Below, piece by piece: positions 1-6,305 of a DNA stretch of 10,674 nucleotides; position 1 is the stretch's first letter, and every line of letters starts with the position of its first letter. The stretch spans positions 1 through 10,674 of the forward strand of contig CAIYZI010000347.1 of the NCBI GenBank assembly GCA_903930665.1. Reading direction: 5' to 3'. The notes under the pieces are model-generated. The model was not told the origin of the DNA, did no database searches, and saw only the letters and a program-made list of their open reading frames with translations. The DNA comes from an uncultured beta proteobacterium. GTDB taxonomy: Bacteria; Pseudomonadota; Gammaproteobacteria; Burkholderiales; Burkholderiaceae. A program made the position numbers and the translations under genes.

Positions 1-114
1 AAAGCGCTCTAAGACGGCCCTCCGGCCCCGGATCGGCGCCTCGGCCTTGAAAGGCCCAGGCTTGCCCGGGGTGACGAAGTCGAGCTCATCGATTGCGACG
101 AAACGCGGCCGCGT
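1..114. other. High-GC leftmost stretch with no assignable gene
   Basis: This stretch lies downstream (in minus-strand sense) of the receiver-domain stop codon at 115-117. It is very GC-rich and unlike the rest of the window. The minus-strand frame of the receiver domain stays open from that stop to base 1, with mostly G or C third positions and a protein-like translation (it contains VAIDELDF). I find no ATG, GTG or TTG in that frame to start it. A perfect small hairpin, GGCCT-TGAA-AGGCC, sits at 43-56 but has no T-tract after it on either strand, so it is not a convincing terminator. I cannot say whether this is intergenic DNA or part of a gene. Confidence 0.3.
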
Positions 115-270
115 TCAGCTCGCCAGGACCGCGTCCTCGTCCATGCTTTCGTCGCCGGCGCCGGCCGCCCAGAAGTTGATCGCGGCGAACATCTCGCGGG
201 GATTGATCGGCTTGCCCAGGTGGGCGTTCATGCCGGCCTTGCGGTATTCCTCGACCTGCTCGGGCAGAAC
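115..270 (-). pseudogene. C-terminal fragment of a response-regulator receiver domain, probably of a hybrid histidine kinase; cut at the junction
   Basis: The minus-strand frame ending in TGA at 115-117 encodes the last ~51 residues of a receiver (REC) domain. The visible segment VLPEQVEEYRKAGMNAHLGKPI matches the alpha4/beta5 region, in which a Gly-Met is followed by the near-invariant Lys-Pro pair; that Lys contacts the phosphorylated Asp in this family. The helix PREMFAAINFW and an acidic tail follow. The phospho-acceptor Asp, the Thr/Ser switch residue and any kinase domain would lie upstream and are absent, because the sequence switches to earP at about 270. A tail of this type is common at the C-terminus of hybrid sensor kinases in alphaproteobacteria such as Caulobacterales; that taxonomic guess is inference. 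The fragment is open only because of the join, so it should not be called a functional gene here. A stand-alone CheY-like regulator is the alternative. Confidence 0.6.
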
Positions 271-274
271 CTTG
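268..274. other. Abrupt junction between foreign high-GC DNA and earP
   Basis: Left of about base 270 the minus strand encodes a receiver domain in GC-rich codons. Right of it the plus strand encodes EarP, in frame from a Trp codon at 273-275. Both coding signals stop at the same point, and neither gene has its natural end there: the receiver domain lacks its N-terminal part and EarP lacks its first ~140 residues. No inverted repeat, target duplication or transposase is present. This is best explained as an assembly or library chimera, or vector-like joining, rather than a biological insertion. Confidence 0.7.
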
Positions 275-983
275 GATCGTAGACTTTCACACGAAGGCTT
301 CGCCGCAAGCTCATGGCCTTCCCAAATACTTCTTTTTTCCCGGCTTTCAGGAAAACGTAGGTGGCATCTTGGTTGACCCGGTACCACCGCAACTTCCCGG
401 CACCCCAGAGAGCCTTAAGGCAACTTGGGTCAAGTTAAGGCCCCATACAAAGCGGATTAGCGTCTTTTGCTACCCAGGAGCCCCGCTACGTAAATGGCTT
501 GAAGACTTAAGTTCATTAGATGAAGATTTTGATATCTTGTTGACACATGGACACGCAGAGTTATTAGGCCTTCATACAGGTCAGCAAATCGATCTTCCGC
601 CATCCATTAATTTGCACTCGATTCCCTTTGTCTCTCAAGATGAATATGACTGGTTGTTATCCCAATGTGACTTCAATATCGTGCGCGGAGAAGACTCATT
701 TGTACGAGCACAGTTGGCTGGAAAACCCTTTCTTTGGCACATTTATCCCCAGGAAGATCGAGCGCATGAAGTCAAATTAGCGGCATTTTTAGATCTTTAC
801 CTAGAAACCGCCGACCAAGACCTCAAAAATGCCTGCATCAGGGCCATGAACTGGGAAATGCCTAGCCAATGGATGGATCACTTAGACGCATGGGAAAAGC
901 ATAGCCAAGCCTGGAGGCTCGATTTGTTGAAAAAACAGGCTGATGGTGGCTTAGCAGCTCGTTTATTGCACTTTGTAGCCTAG
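271..983 (+). CDS. earP: EF-P arginine-32 rhamnosyltransferase EarP, 5'-truncated
   Basis: EarP transfers rhamnose from TDP-beta-L-rhamnose to Arg32 of elongation factor P in the cytoplasm. This activates EF-P to rescue ribosomes stalled on polyproline. About 236 C-terminal residues are visible of a protein that is usually ~380 residues. Supporting motifs, in order, are LPKYFFFPGF followed by a GG pair (the family's inter-domain segment, 315-365), FCYPGAP, and the diagnostic nucleotide-sugar motif RGEDS (684-698) inside FNIVRGEDSFVRAQLAGKPF, then WHIYPQ. The N-terminal Rossmann domain with the catalytic Asp residues known from Pseudomonas and Neisseria EarP is missing because of the junction near 270. 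A TTG at 369 could be mistaken for the start, but the conserved reading frame extends about 96 bases upstream of it, so it is internal. The gene ends with TAG at 981-983, 86 bases before efp on the same strand. Family assignment is secure; the gene as shown is incomplete. Confidence 0.9.
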
Positions 984-988
984 CTGGC

Positions 989-1016
989 CCTGAAAAGCCC
1001 GATCGGCGGTTACAAT
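989..1016 (+). promoter_or_regulatory. Likely sigma-70 promoter of efp
   Basis: TACAAT at 1011-1016 matches the -10 consensus at five of six positions and lies 53 bases before the efp ATG. The upstream region around 989-994 (cctgaa) is only a weak -35 match at the proper distance. This suggests that efp can be transcribed separately from earP. The site is inferred from sequence only. Confidence 0.45.
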
Positions 1017-1069
1017 GCTGTCTTTGATTAAAACCGCAGAAAAACTACTCTGCACCCAGGAATAGCAAG

Positions 1070-1630
1070 ATGAAAACAGCACAAGAACTCCGCGTTGGTA
1101 ACGTAGTAATGATCGGCACCGATGCCATGGTCGTTTTGAAAGCCGAATACAGCCGCTCAGGCCGTAACTCTTCCGTTGTCAAAATGAAATTCAAGAACTT
1201 GTTAACAGGCGCACCTAACGAAGGTGTTTTTAAAGCTGATGACAAGTTTGATGTTGTCATTTTAGATAAAAAAGAATGTACCTATTCTTATTTCGCTGAC
1301 CCAATGTATGTGTTTATGGATTCAGATTACAACCAGTATGAAGTTGAGTCTGAGTTTATGGGTGACGCACTTCACTACCTCGAAGAAGGTATGCCATGTG
1401 AAGTGGTGTTCTACGAAGGTAAAGCACTTTCAGTTGCAATGCCAAACTCCTTGGTTCGTGAAATCATTTACACAGAGCCAGCAGTTAAAGGCGATACCAG
1501 CTCTGGAAAAGTATTGAAAAATGCAAAATTGGCCACTGGCTATGAATTACAAGTCCCTCTTTTCTGCAACACTGGTGACAAAATTGAAATCGATACTCGT
1601 ACTGGTGAATATCGTAGTCGCGCCAACTAA
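1070..1630 (+). CDS. efp: Elongation factor P (Arg32 type)
   Basis: EF-P binds between the ribosomal P and E sites and stimulates peptide-bond formation at consecutive prolines. The 186-residue product has the normal family length and the three-domain layout: an N-terminal KOW-like domain (about 1-63), then two OB folds. The tip loop reads SGRNSS with Arg at position 32, which is the residue rhamnosylated by EarP; lysine-type EF-Ps (EpmA-dependent or hypusine-like) have Lys there. The C-terminal signature is seen as GYELQVPLFCNTGDKIEID. The ATG is preceded by AGGA at 1058-1061, eight bases away, which fixes the start. The truncated earP lies immediately upstream, so modifier and target are adjacent. 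A strong terminator follows 33 bases after the TAA stop. This gene is essentially certain. Confidence 0.98.
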   Translation: MKTAQELRVGNVVMIGTDAMVVLKAEYSRSGRNSSVVKMKFKNLLTGAPNEGVFKADDKFDVVILDKKECTYSYFADPMYVFMDSDYNQYEVESEFMGDALHYLEEGMPCEVVFYEGKALSVAMPNSLVREIIYTEPAVKGDTSSGKVLKNAKLATGYELQVPLFCNTGDKIEIDTRTGEYRSRAN

Positions 1631-1643
1631 TAAGCAACTCTCA

Positions 1644-1660
1644 ATCAGCTATTTGCTGAT
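1644..1660. other. Small perfect hairpin before the efp terminator
   Basis: ATCAGC (1644-1649), a five-base loop, and GCTGAT (1655-1660) form a perfect six-base-pair stem in the efp 3' untranslated region, a few bases before the main terminator. It has no T-tract of its own. It could stabilise the efp transcript end or be chance; I cannot tell which. Confidence 0.35.
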
Positions 1661-1663
1661 GTC

Positions 1664-1690
1664 AAAAAGCCCGGTTTTCCGGGCTTTTTT
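1664..1690. terminator. Bidirectional rho-independent terminator between efp and the convergent operon
   Basis: AAAAAGCCCGG (1664-1674), a TTTT loop, and CCGGGCTTTTTT (1679-1690) form an 11-base-pair perfect stem. The plus strand ends in a run of six T. The minus strand ends in five T from the opposite arm. It therefore serves efp on the plus strand and also lies 23 bases beyond the stop of the minus-strand gene at 1714, so it can end the long leftward operon as well. Confidence 0.92.
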
Positions 1691-1713
1691 ATTATCCGCT
1701 TATCCACTTATTA

Positions 1714-2310
1714 CTAAGAGAAAAATAAGAGGTAGCCATTTAAAGTGGTGATGCTACCCAACACCCCCAAAGCAATACCACTCCAAAAAAGAATGGTGCC
1801 AGCCGCTACGATCGAGGCAGATACAAAAACAATCGCGATTTGTAAAATTACCTCGGCGTATTCAAACCATTCATTTTTAGCCTTCGATGTTTGAACCTGG
1901 GCTTTTAGATCATTTAATTTAAGCTGTAAATCTTGCTTAGTATCATCGCGATTTGAGCCTGATTCAAGACTCTGAATCTCCTGTTGATAATGATCAATTG
2001 CCCGATGAATAGATTTCACATGTTCAGAAGCAGCCTTTTTATCTTGACCGCTCTCAAGCCCCTCTACTTCGCTATTTAAAAAATCTATTGAGGTGCTCAT
2101 GACCAGCTGCCTCAAAATACGGAACTCATAAATGGTATTGGTATTTGATATTTGTATATTCCCAACCGATACTGATTTTGTTGTTCTGGTCGAACCTAAT
2201 GTAGCAAAAGCCAAGACCATGGCCAATATAGAGATAGTGATCGCCTTTTTTACATGGGGCTGAAATTCAGAATCCTTCTCCACGGTTTCAGCAGCTTTTT
2301 CTGGATTCAC
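1714..2310 (-). CDS. Uncharacterised three-helix membrane protein, DUF4337-like
   Basis: This 198-residue protein has unknown function. One hydrophobic segment lies near the N-terminus (about residues 22-39). A long polar, helix-prone middle rich in Gln, Glu, Lys and Leu (about 60-148) is likely coiled-coil. Two closely spaced hydrophobic helices come at the C-terminus (about 152-170 and 172-196). The EYAEVILQIAIVF segment and the final NGYLL resemble the architecture I know from the DUF4337 family of bacterial inner-membrane proteins; this is recognition by pattern, not a search. The start is GTG at 2310, preceded at good spacing by a GAGG ribosome-binding site (GAGGTG), which supports it. 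It begins 21 bases after the nagZ stop on the same strand, so it is probably the last gene of the operon, before the shared terminator. Nothing ties it mechanistically to NagZ. Confidence 0.75.
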   Translation of the reverse strand: MNPEKAAETVEKDSEFQPHVKKAITISILAMVLAFATLGSTRTTKSVSVGNIQISNTNTIYEFRILRQLVMSTSIDFLNSEVEGLESGQDKKAASEHVKSIHRAIDHYQQEIQSLESGSNRDDTKQDLQLKLNDLKAQVQTSKAKNEWFEYAEVILQIAIVFVSASIVAAGTILFWSGIALGVLGSITTLNGYLLFFS

Positions 2311-2331
2311 ACTTCACCTCTATACATCGAT

Positions 2332-3405
2332 TTAAATTAACTTCAATTTCTTTAAAAGCAATTTTGCATGCTGATATTCAGCTTCAACCTGCAAATCTTC
2401 CCATGGCAAAGCAGGGCTTTGTGGCATTAAGCGATTTAAACGCGTTTGAGATTCTGCCTTTTTAGATTTTGAAACTTTCAACTTGGAAAGCAATTGATCC
2501 GCCAAATCAGGACGATTGCAAATAAGTACGGCATCGCAACCTGCATTGAGTGCTAATTGAGCGCCCTTCACTACTGAACCCGCAACACTAGCACCCTCCA
2601 TTGAAAGGTCATCACTAAAAATCACCCCTTCAAACCCGAGGTCATTACGCAAAATTTTCTGCAACCAGATTTTTGAAAAACCTGCGGGCTGCTGATCCAC
2701 CTTAGGGTAGATAACATGTGCAGGCATCACAGCCGCCAAACTTAAATCTAGCCATTCATATGGCTTGGCATCATTGCCCAGAATTTGTTTAAGCGAACGT
2801 TCATCAACCGGAATGGCCACATGTGAATCTGCCTCTGCCCAGCCATGACCAGGGAAGTGTTTTCCGCAGTTGGCCATACCAGCTAAACGCAATCCTTCAT
2901 TAAGACTTTTAGCCAATGCAAAAACAATTTGTGGATCGCCGCTAAAAGATCGATCGCCAATTACCGCACTGCGACCAAAATCCAAGTCCAACACAGGAGT
3001 AAAACTGAAATCCACCCCACAAGCACGCAATTCAGTTGCGAGCACATAGCCACAAGCAGTGGCGGCAGCCATAGCCTGAGCAGCAGATTCTGCGTTATGT
3101 GCGGATTTATTTTTTGCTGCCCACAAGTCACCCAATTTACGCATCGCAGGTAAATGGGTAAAGCCATCCTGACGACAGCGTTGGACGCGCCCGCCTTCAT
3201 GATCAATCGAAATTAAAACATCGGGACGTAGGCTCTTAATTTCTGCAGCTAACTGAGTAAGCTGTTTTCGACTCGCAAAATTTCTACCGAACAATATGAC
3301 GCCACCCGTTAAGGGGTCCAAAATACGGCGACGATCTTCGAAATTTAATTCAAGACCAACCACATCTAAAGTAACTGGACCTGGACTCATCATGCTTTGG
3401 CTCAT
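2332..3405 (-). CDS. nagZ: Beta-N-acetylhexosaminidase NagZ (GH3)
   Basis: NagZ removes N-acetylglucosamine from GlcNAc-1,6-anhydro-muropeptides in the cytoplasm during peptidoglycan recycling. In many Gram-negatives its product feeds AmpR-type beta-lactamase control. The 357-residue protein has the expected single GH3 TIM-barrel and is slightly longer than the usual ~340. Visible motifs are IDHEGGRVQR (67-76), KHFPGHG (182-188), the Asp-Ser-His triad (193-195) whose His is the unusual acid/base of bacterial NagZ, and FSDDLSM (263-269) with the nucleophile Asp, probably D265. No signal peptide is seen, consistent with a cytoplasmic enzyme. The start ATG at 3405 has only a modest upstream GGGG; Met5 or Met6 are possible internal starts. 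It lies 47 bases after acpS with no terminator between, so cotranscription is likely. Confidence 0.96.
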   Translation of the reverse strand: MSQSMMSPGPVTLDVVGLELNFEDRRRILDPLTGGVILFGRNFASRKQLTQLAAEIKSLRPDVLISIDHEGGRVQRCRQDGFTHLPAMRKLGDLWAAKNKSAHNAESAAQAMAAATACGYVLATELRACGVDFSFTPVLDLDFGRSAVIGDRSFSGDPQIVFALAKSLNEGLRLAGMANCGKHFPGHGWAEADSHVAIPVDERSLKQILGNDAKPYEWLDLSLAAVMPAHVIYPKVDQQPAGFSKIWLQKILRNDLGFEGVIFSDDLSMEGASVAGSVVKGAQLALNAGCDAVLICNRPDLADQLLSKLKVSKSKKAESQTRLNRLMPQSPALPWEDLQVEAEYQHAKLLLKKLKLI

Positions 3406-3452
3406 CTATACCCCGTAATTTTTGACAATAATTTTTGCTAGATTAACAACAC

Positions 3453-3845
3453 TTACTTCTGACTCACAATGACGTGTGCAATCGCCATATTCTGCTCATC
3501 ACTAACCGTTACATGCGCTATCCATTGGCGCTCTTCCATAAATTGAGCGAGCGCGCCTAAGTAACTCGTCACTGGCTTGCCACTGGGCTCATTCAGCGTC
3601 TGTAAAGAGCGCCAAGTCATTGGCATTCTCATTCCCAAGCCAATCGCTTTTGAAAAAGCTTCTTTTGCAGCAAAACGTGTTGCCAAGAAGGCCATTCCAC
3701 GCTGGTGATTTCTATTAAGGCGCTGTTGAAAAATGATCAGCTCATTTGGCCCAAGCACTCTCTCCGCCAAACGACCTTTTGTGCGGTCATAAGCGGCCAC
3801 TAAACGGTCCATCTGCAAAATATCTGTACCGATACCGATAATCAT
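3453..3845 (-). CDS. acpS: Holo-[acyl-carrier-protein] synthase AcpS
   Basis: AcpS transfers 4'-phosphopantetheine from coenzyme A to the serine of acyl carrier protein, activating fatty-acid synthesis. With the start at 3845 the product is 130 residues, typical of the family. The N-terminus MIIGIGTDI carries the metal-binding Asp8, and RFAAKEAFSKAIG carries the conserved Glu62 with the following Lys and Ala. The C-terminal strand ends in AHVIVSQ. A longer frame opens with GTG at 3866, but those seven extra residues overlap pdxJ and have no family counterpart. The ATG at 3845 has GAGG nine bases upstream and begins only four bases after the pdxJ stop, so translational coupling is likely. This pdxJ-acpS order is a classic proteobacterial pairing. 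Confidence 0.96.
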   Translation of the reverse strand: MIIGIGTDILQMDRLVAAYDRTKGRLAERVLGPNELIIFQQRLNRNHQRGMAFLATRFAAKEAFSKAIGLGMRMPMTWRSLQTLNEPSGKPVTSYLGALAQFMEERQWIAHVTVSDEQNMAIAHVIVSQK

Positions 3846-3849
3846 TTGA

Positions 3850-4611
3850 TTAAACCTCAGTAGCACGAGATATTTGCGCTCGACCTTGATCCATCAAAGT
3901 CCTCATATCAGCAATCGCCTTTTGCCAACCCTTAAACAAGGCCTCAGCGACAATGGCATGCCCAATATTCAGCTCAGACAGCTCGGCAATACCCGCAACT
4001 GGCATGACATTTCCTTCATGCAAACCATGACCTGCATTAACTCTTAGTCCAATACTTTTACCAAATTGAGCGGCTCGCCTAATTCGTTCGAGCTCAATTT
4101 TTTGATCAGCGCCAGAAAGATCTGCATATTTTCCAGTGTGAAGTTCAATGACTGTTGCACCAACATCTTTAGCCGCCTGAATTTGATTTTCTTCAGGATC
4201 AATAAAAAGGGATACCCGAATACCTGCGTCTTTTAATTGGGTAGCCGCTGCTTTGACTGCATCAAAATGCCCAATAACATCTAAGCCGCCCTCAGTAGTT
4301 ACTTCGGCGCGCTTTTCTGGCACAAGGCAGACATCATGTGGTTTTACTTGGCAAGCAATGTTGAGCATTTCAGGGGTTACTGCACATTCCAAATTCATGC
4401 GCGTCTGAATTAATGGACGTAGCGCCAATAAATCCGCATCCTTGATGTGGCGTCGATCTTCACGCAAATGCAAGGTAATTAAATCTGCCCCAGCTTCCTC
4501 CGCTAAGCGTGCCGCCCTTAAGGGATCAGGATAAACCGTTCCTCGCGCATTTCTTAAGGTGGCGACGTGGTCTATATTAATACCAAGTTCAAGATTGGGA
4601 AAGGTGCTCAT
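3850..4611 (-). CDS. pdxJ: Pyridoxine 5'-phosphate synthase PdxJ
   Basis: PdxJ condenses 1-deoxy-D-xylulose 5-phosphate with 3-amino-1-hydroxyacetone 1-phosphate to make pyridoxine 5'-phosphate, the last ring-forming step of the DXP-dependent vitamin B6 pathway. The protein is about 253 residues, a little over the usual ~243. Conserved blocks, in order, are GINIDHVATLRNARG near the N-terminus, LHLREDRRHI (substrate and phosphate contacts), MNLE (catalytic Glu), LHTGKYAD, and VNAGHGL with a catalytic His. The start is a tandem GTG-ATG (4614 and 4611). I chose the ATG; no clear Shine-Dalgarno is visible for either, and the site lies 12 bases past the recO stop, so coupling to recO translation is plausible. 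The downstream neighbour acpS follows after four bases. Confidence 0.96.
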   Translation of the reverse strand: MSTFPNLELGINIDHVATLRNARGTVYPDPLRAARLAEEAGADLITLHLREDRRHIKDADLLALRPLIQTRMNLECAVTPEMLNIACQVKPHDVCLVPEKRAEVTTEGGLDVIGHFDAVKAAATQLKDAGIRVSLFIDPEENQIQAAKDVGATVIELHTGKYADLSGADQKIELERIRRAAQFGKSIGLRVNAGHGLHEGNVMPVAGIAELSELNIGHAIVAEALFKGWQKAIADMRTLMDQGRAQISRATEV

Positions 4612-4623
4612 CACGCTAGATTA

Positions 4624-5358
4624 CTAGATTTTCTTAAGATCAATCAAAATCTGGCGTGTAGTTAAGACTTGATCTTGAAGGTGTAGACCCAAAAGAAAAC
4701 GCATAAGCTGCTTACTCTCCGCAAGGGTTTCTAAATCCGAGAAATCGCCAACCGCAATCGCCAATAAAGAACGCCCACTAAGAATGGGCCAATGCCCAGG
4801 GTCATCAAACTGAACTGGCCTCACACCACGCTCTGGTTGATACACATACTTTTCTTCCGCTAGAGGCGCAGCATTGGTTTCAACACAACGATCCAAGGCA
4901 GCTGCATAGCCTGTTTCTTGTAAAAGCGTTAATTCAAAAGGTCGCAAAATTTCTTCCAAACCTTTAGATGAAAACTCTAAATTTGATAGGGCTGAGATAG
5001 TGTCTGTGTAGTGATCATACAAACGCTCATATTCATCTTCGCGAGCCAAAAATTTGACGAGCAATTCATTCAGATAAAAACCGCATAGCAGCGCATCGCC
5101 AACCAAGGATGGAGTACCCCCAACCCACTCTGATTTAGTTAGGGTGCGCAACTCAGATTTCCCGCTCCAAGAAACCAATAAAGGCTGAAAGCGTTGCAGA
5201 ACTGGCCGCAATACAGAGTGAGGGCGTTTAGCCCCTTTAGCAATCAAAGCCATACGACCATGCTGCCGTGTAAAGACATCCAGAATTAAGCTAGTCTCTT
5301 TATAGGGAATGCTGTGCAATACAAAAGCAGGTTCGTCAGCTACACGAATCGAGGCCAT
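4624..5358 (-). CDS. recO: DNA repair protein RecO
   Basis: RecO binds DNA and RecR and helps load RecA onto SSB-coated single strands in the RecFOR recombination-repair pathway. The 244-residue length fits the family. The N-terminal OB fold (about 1-80) shows the typical VLHSIPYKETSLILDVFT and GRMALIAKGAKR segments. The helical C-terminal part opens with LCGFYLNELLVKFLA, the most recognisable block of the family. The Cys4 zinc site found in some RecO proteins is not visible, as in the Escherichia coli protein. It starts with ATG six bases after the era stop. The upstream region has only a weak AAGG, so coupling to era is likely. The order era-recO-pdxJ is widespread in proteobacteria and supports the call. 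Confidence 0.95.
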   Translation of the reverse strand: MASIRVADEPAFVLHSIPYKETSLILDVFTRQHGRMALIAKGAKRPHSVLRPVLQRFQPLLVSWSGKSELRTLTKSEWVGGTPSLVGDALLCGFYLNELLVKFLAREDEYERLYDHYTDTISALSNLEFSSKGLEEILRPFELTLLQETGYAAALDRCVETNAAPLAEEKYVYQPERGVRPVQFDDPGHWPILSGRSLLAIAVGDFSDLETLAESKQLMRFLLGLHLQDQVLTTRQILIDLKKI

Positions 5359-5364
5359 AGATTT

Positions 5365-6303
5365 TTATTCTAGGCCTTGTGCCCGAAGTTCTGCACGATC
5401 ATCGGCCCAACCACGCTTGACCTTGACCCAAGTCTCTAAAAAGACTTTGCCATCAAATAGCTTTTCCATATCGATGCGCGCATCGGTAGAAATCTTTTTC
5501 AGACGCTCGCCCTTCTGTCCAATGATCATGGCTTTATGACTGTCGCGATCGACCAAAATAGTAGCTGCAATACGACGCATCTTGCCATCCATTTTGAACT
5601 GATCAATAACCACGCTGCTGGTGTAAGGCAATTCTTCGCCCGTAAAACGAAAGACTTTTTCGCGCAAGATCTCAGCGGCCAAGAAGCGCTCGCTACGATC
5701 GGTTATGGTATCCCCGTCATAGACAGCCTCAGCTTCTGGAAGATAGCCCTCTAAAACATCTAAAAGTCTTTGGATGTCCCCAGGACTCTTTGCGCTCATG
5801 GGAACGATTTCAGCGAACTCACACTTATTTTGATCTTCATGACCACCCAACTCACTCCAAGGCTGACTCATTTCTTTCATGAAATTGAGTAAAGCTTGGT
5901 CGCGTTCGGATGGCGTCTGAAAACGACTATTAAATAAATCCAATTTGTTTAATACCAAGACCACTGGCAAATCATTTGGTAGCAAGCGAAGAACCTTCTT
6001 ATCATCCTCTCCAAAGTAACCCGCCTCAACCACAAAACACGCTACATTAACGTCTTGCAATGCCGTGGTGACAGTGCGATTTAAAGCCTTGTTTAAGGTA
6101 TTGACTAGGCGCGTCTGAAAACCTGGAGTATCAATGAAAATAAACTGCGCTTCTTCGCGATTCTGGATTCCCAAAATACGGTGGCGCGTTGTTTGAGCCT
6201 TGCGAGAAGTAATGCTGATTTTCTGTCCAACCAAAGCATTCAATAATGTTGATTTGCCCATATTGGGACGCCCGACAATGGCGATAGTTCCGCATCTAAA
6301 CAC
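5365..6303 (-). CDS. era: GTPase Era (GTG start)
   Basis: Era is an essential GTPase that binds the 3' end of 16S rRNA and helps mature the small ribosomal subunit. The 312-residue protein has a GTPase domain with G1 GRPNMGKS (11-18), the QTT switch (37-39), G3 DTPG (58-61), G4 NKLD (119-122) and G5 SAK (170-172). A C-terminal KH domain follows with the GQKGERLK loop (262-269), then KVKRGWADD. The G1 loop has Met where Val is usual in Era; the Gly-Lys-Ser core is intact. The start must be the GTG at 6303: the frame upstream is closed after five codons, and GAAGGG lies six to seven bases before it, giving a good ribosome-binding site inside the end of rnc. Two bases separate the rnc stop from this start. 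Confidence 0.97.
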   Translation of the reverse strand: MFRCGTIAIVGRPNMGKSTLLNALVGQKISITSRKAQTTRHRILGIQNREEAQFIFIDTPGFQTRLVNTLNKALNRTVTTALQDVNVACFVVEAGYFGEDDKKVLRLLPNDLPVVLVLNKLDLFNSRFQTPSERDQALLNFMKEMSQPWSELGGHEDQNKCEFAEIVPMSAKSPGDIQRLLDVLEGYLPEAEAVYDGDTITDRSERFLAAEILREKVFRFTGEELPYTSSVVIDQFKMDGKMRRIAATILVDRDSHKAMIIGQKGERLKKISTDARIDMEKLFDGKVFLETWVKVKRGWADDRAELRAQGLE

Positions 6304-6305
6304 GA

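Noticed and set aside
60..115. Cluster of restriction-site-like palindromes (CCCGGG, GAGCTC, ATCGAT, GCGGCCGC) that could suggest a cloning vector polylinker
   Set aside because: The sites are spread over about 50 bases and not packed as in a polylinker. Such palindromes are frequent in GC-rich DNA, and the adjacent sequence encodes a natural receiver domain.
47..376. Plus-strand open frame across the left junction, starting at a TTG
   Set aside because: It is the antisense shadow of the receiver-domain fragment on the left and an out-of-frame reading of earP on the right. Its translation has no family character.
369..983. earP beginning at the TTG at 369
   Set aside because: The EarP-like frame clearly extends upstream to about 271, including the FFFPGF segment, so the TTG is internal to a truncated gene.
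999..1006. Eight-base palindrome CCGATCGG upstream of efp as a possible operator
   Set aside because: It is too short and unspecific, with no second half-site. It is compatible with chance.
3422..3444. Plus-strand TTGACA between nagZ and acpS as a promoter -35
   Set aside because: No -10 hexamer follows at 16-18 bases and there is no plus-strand gene to the right to drive.
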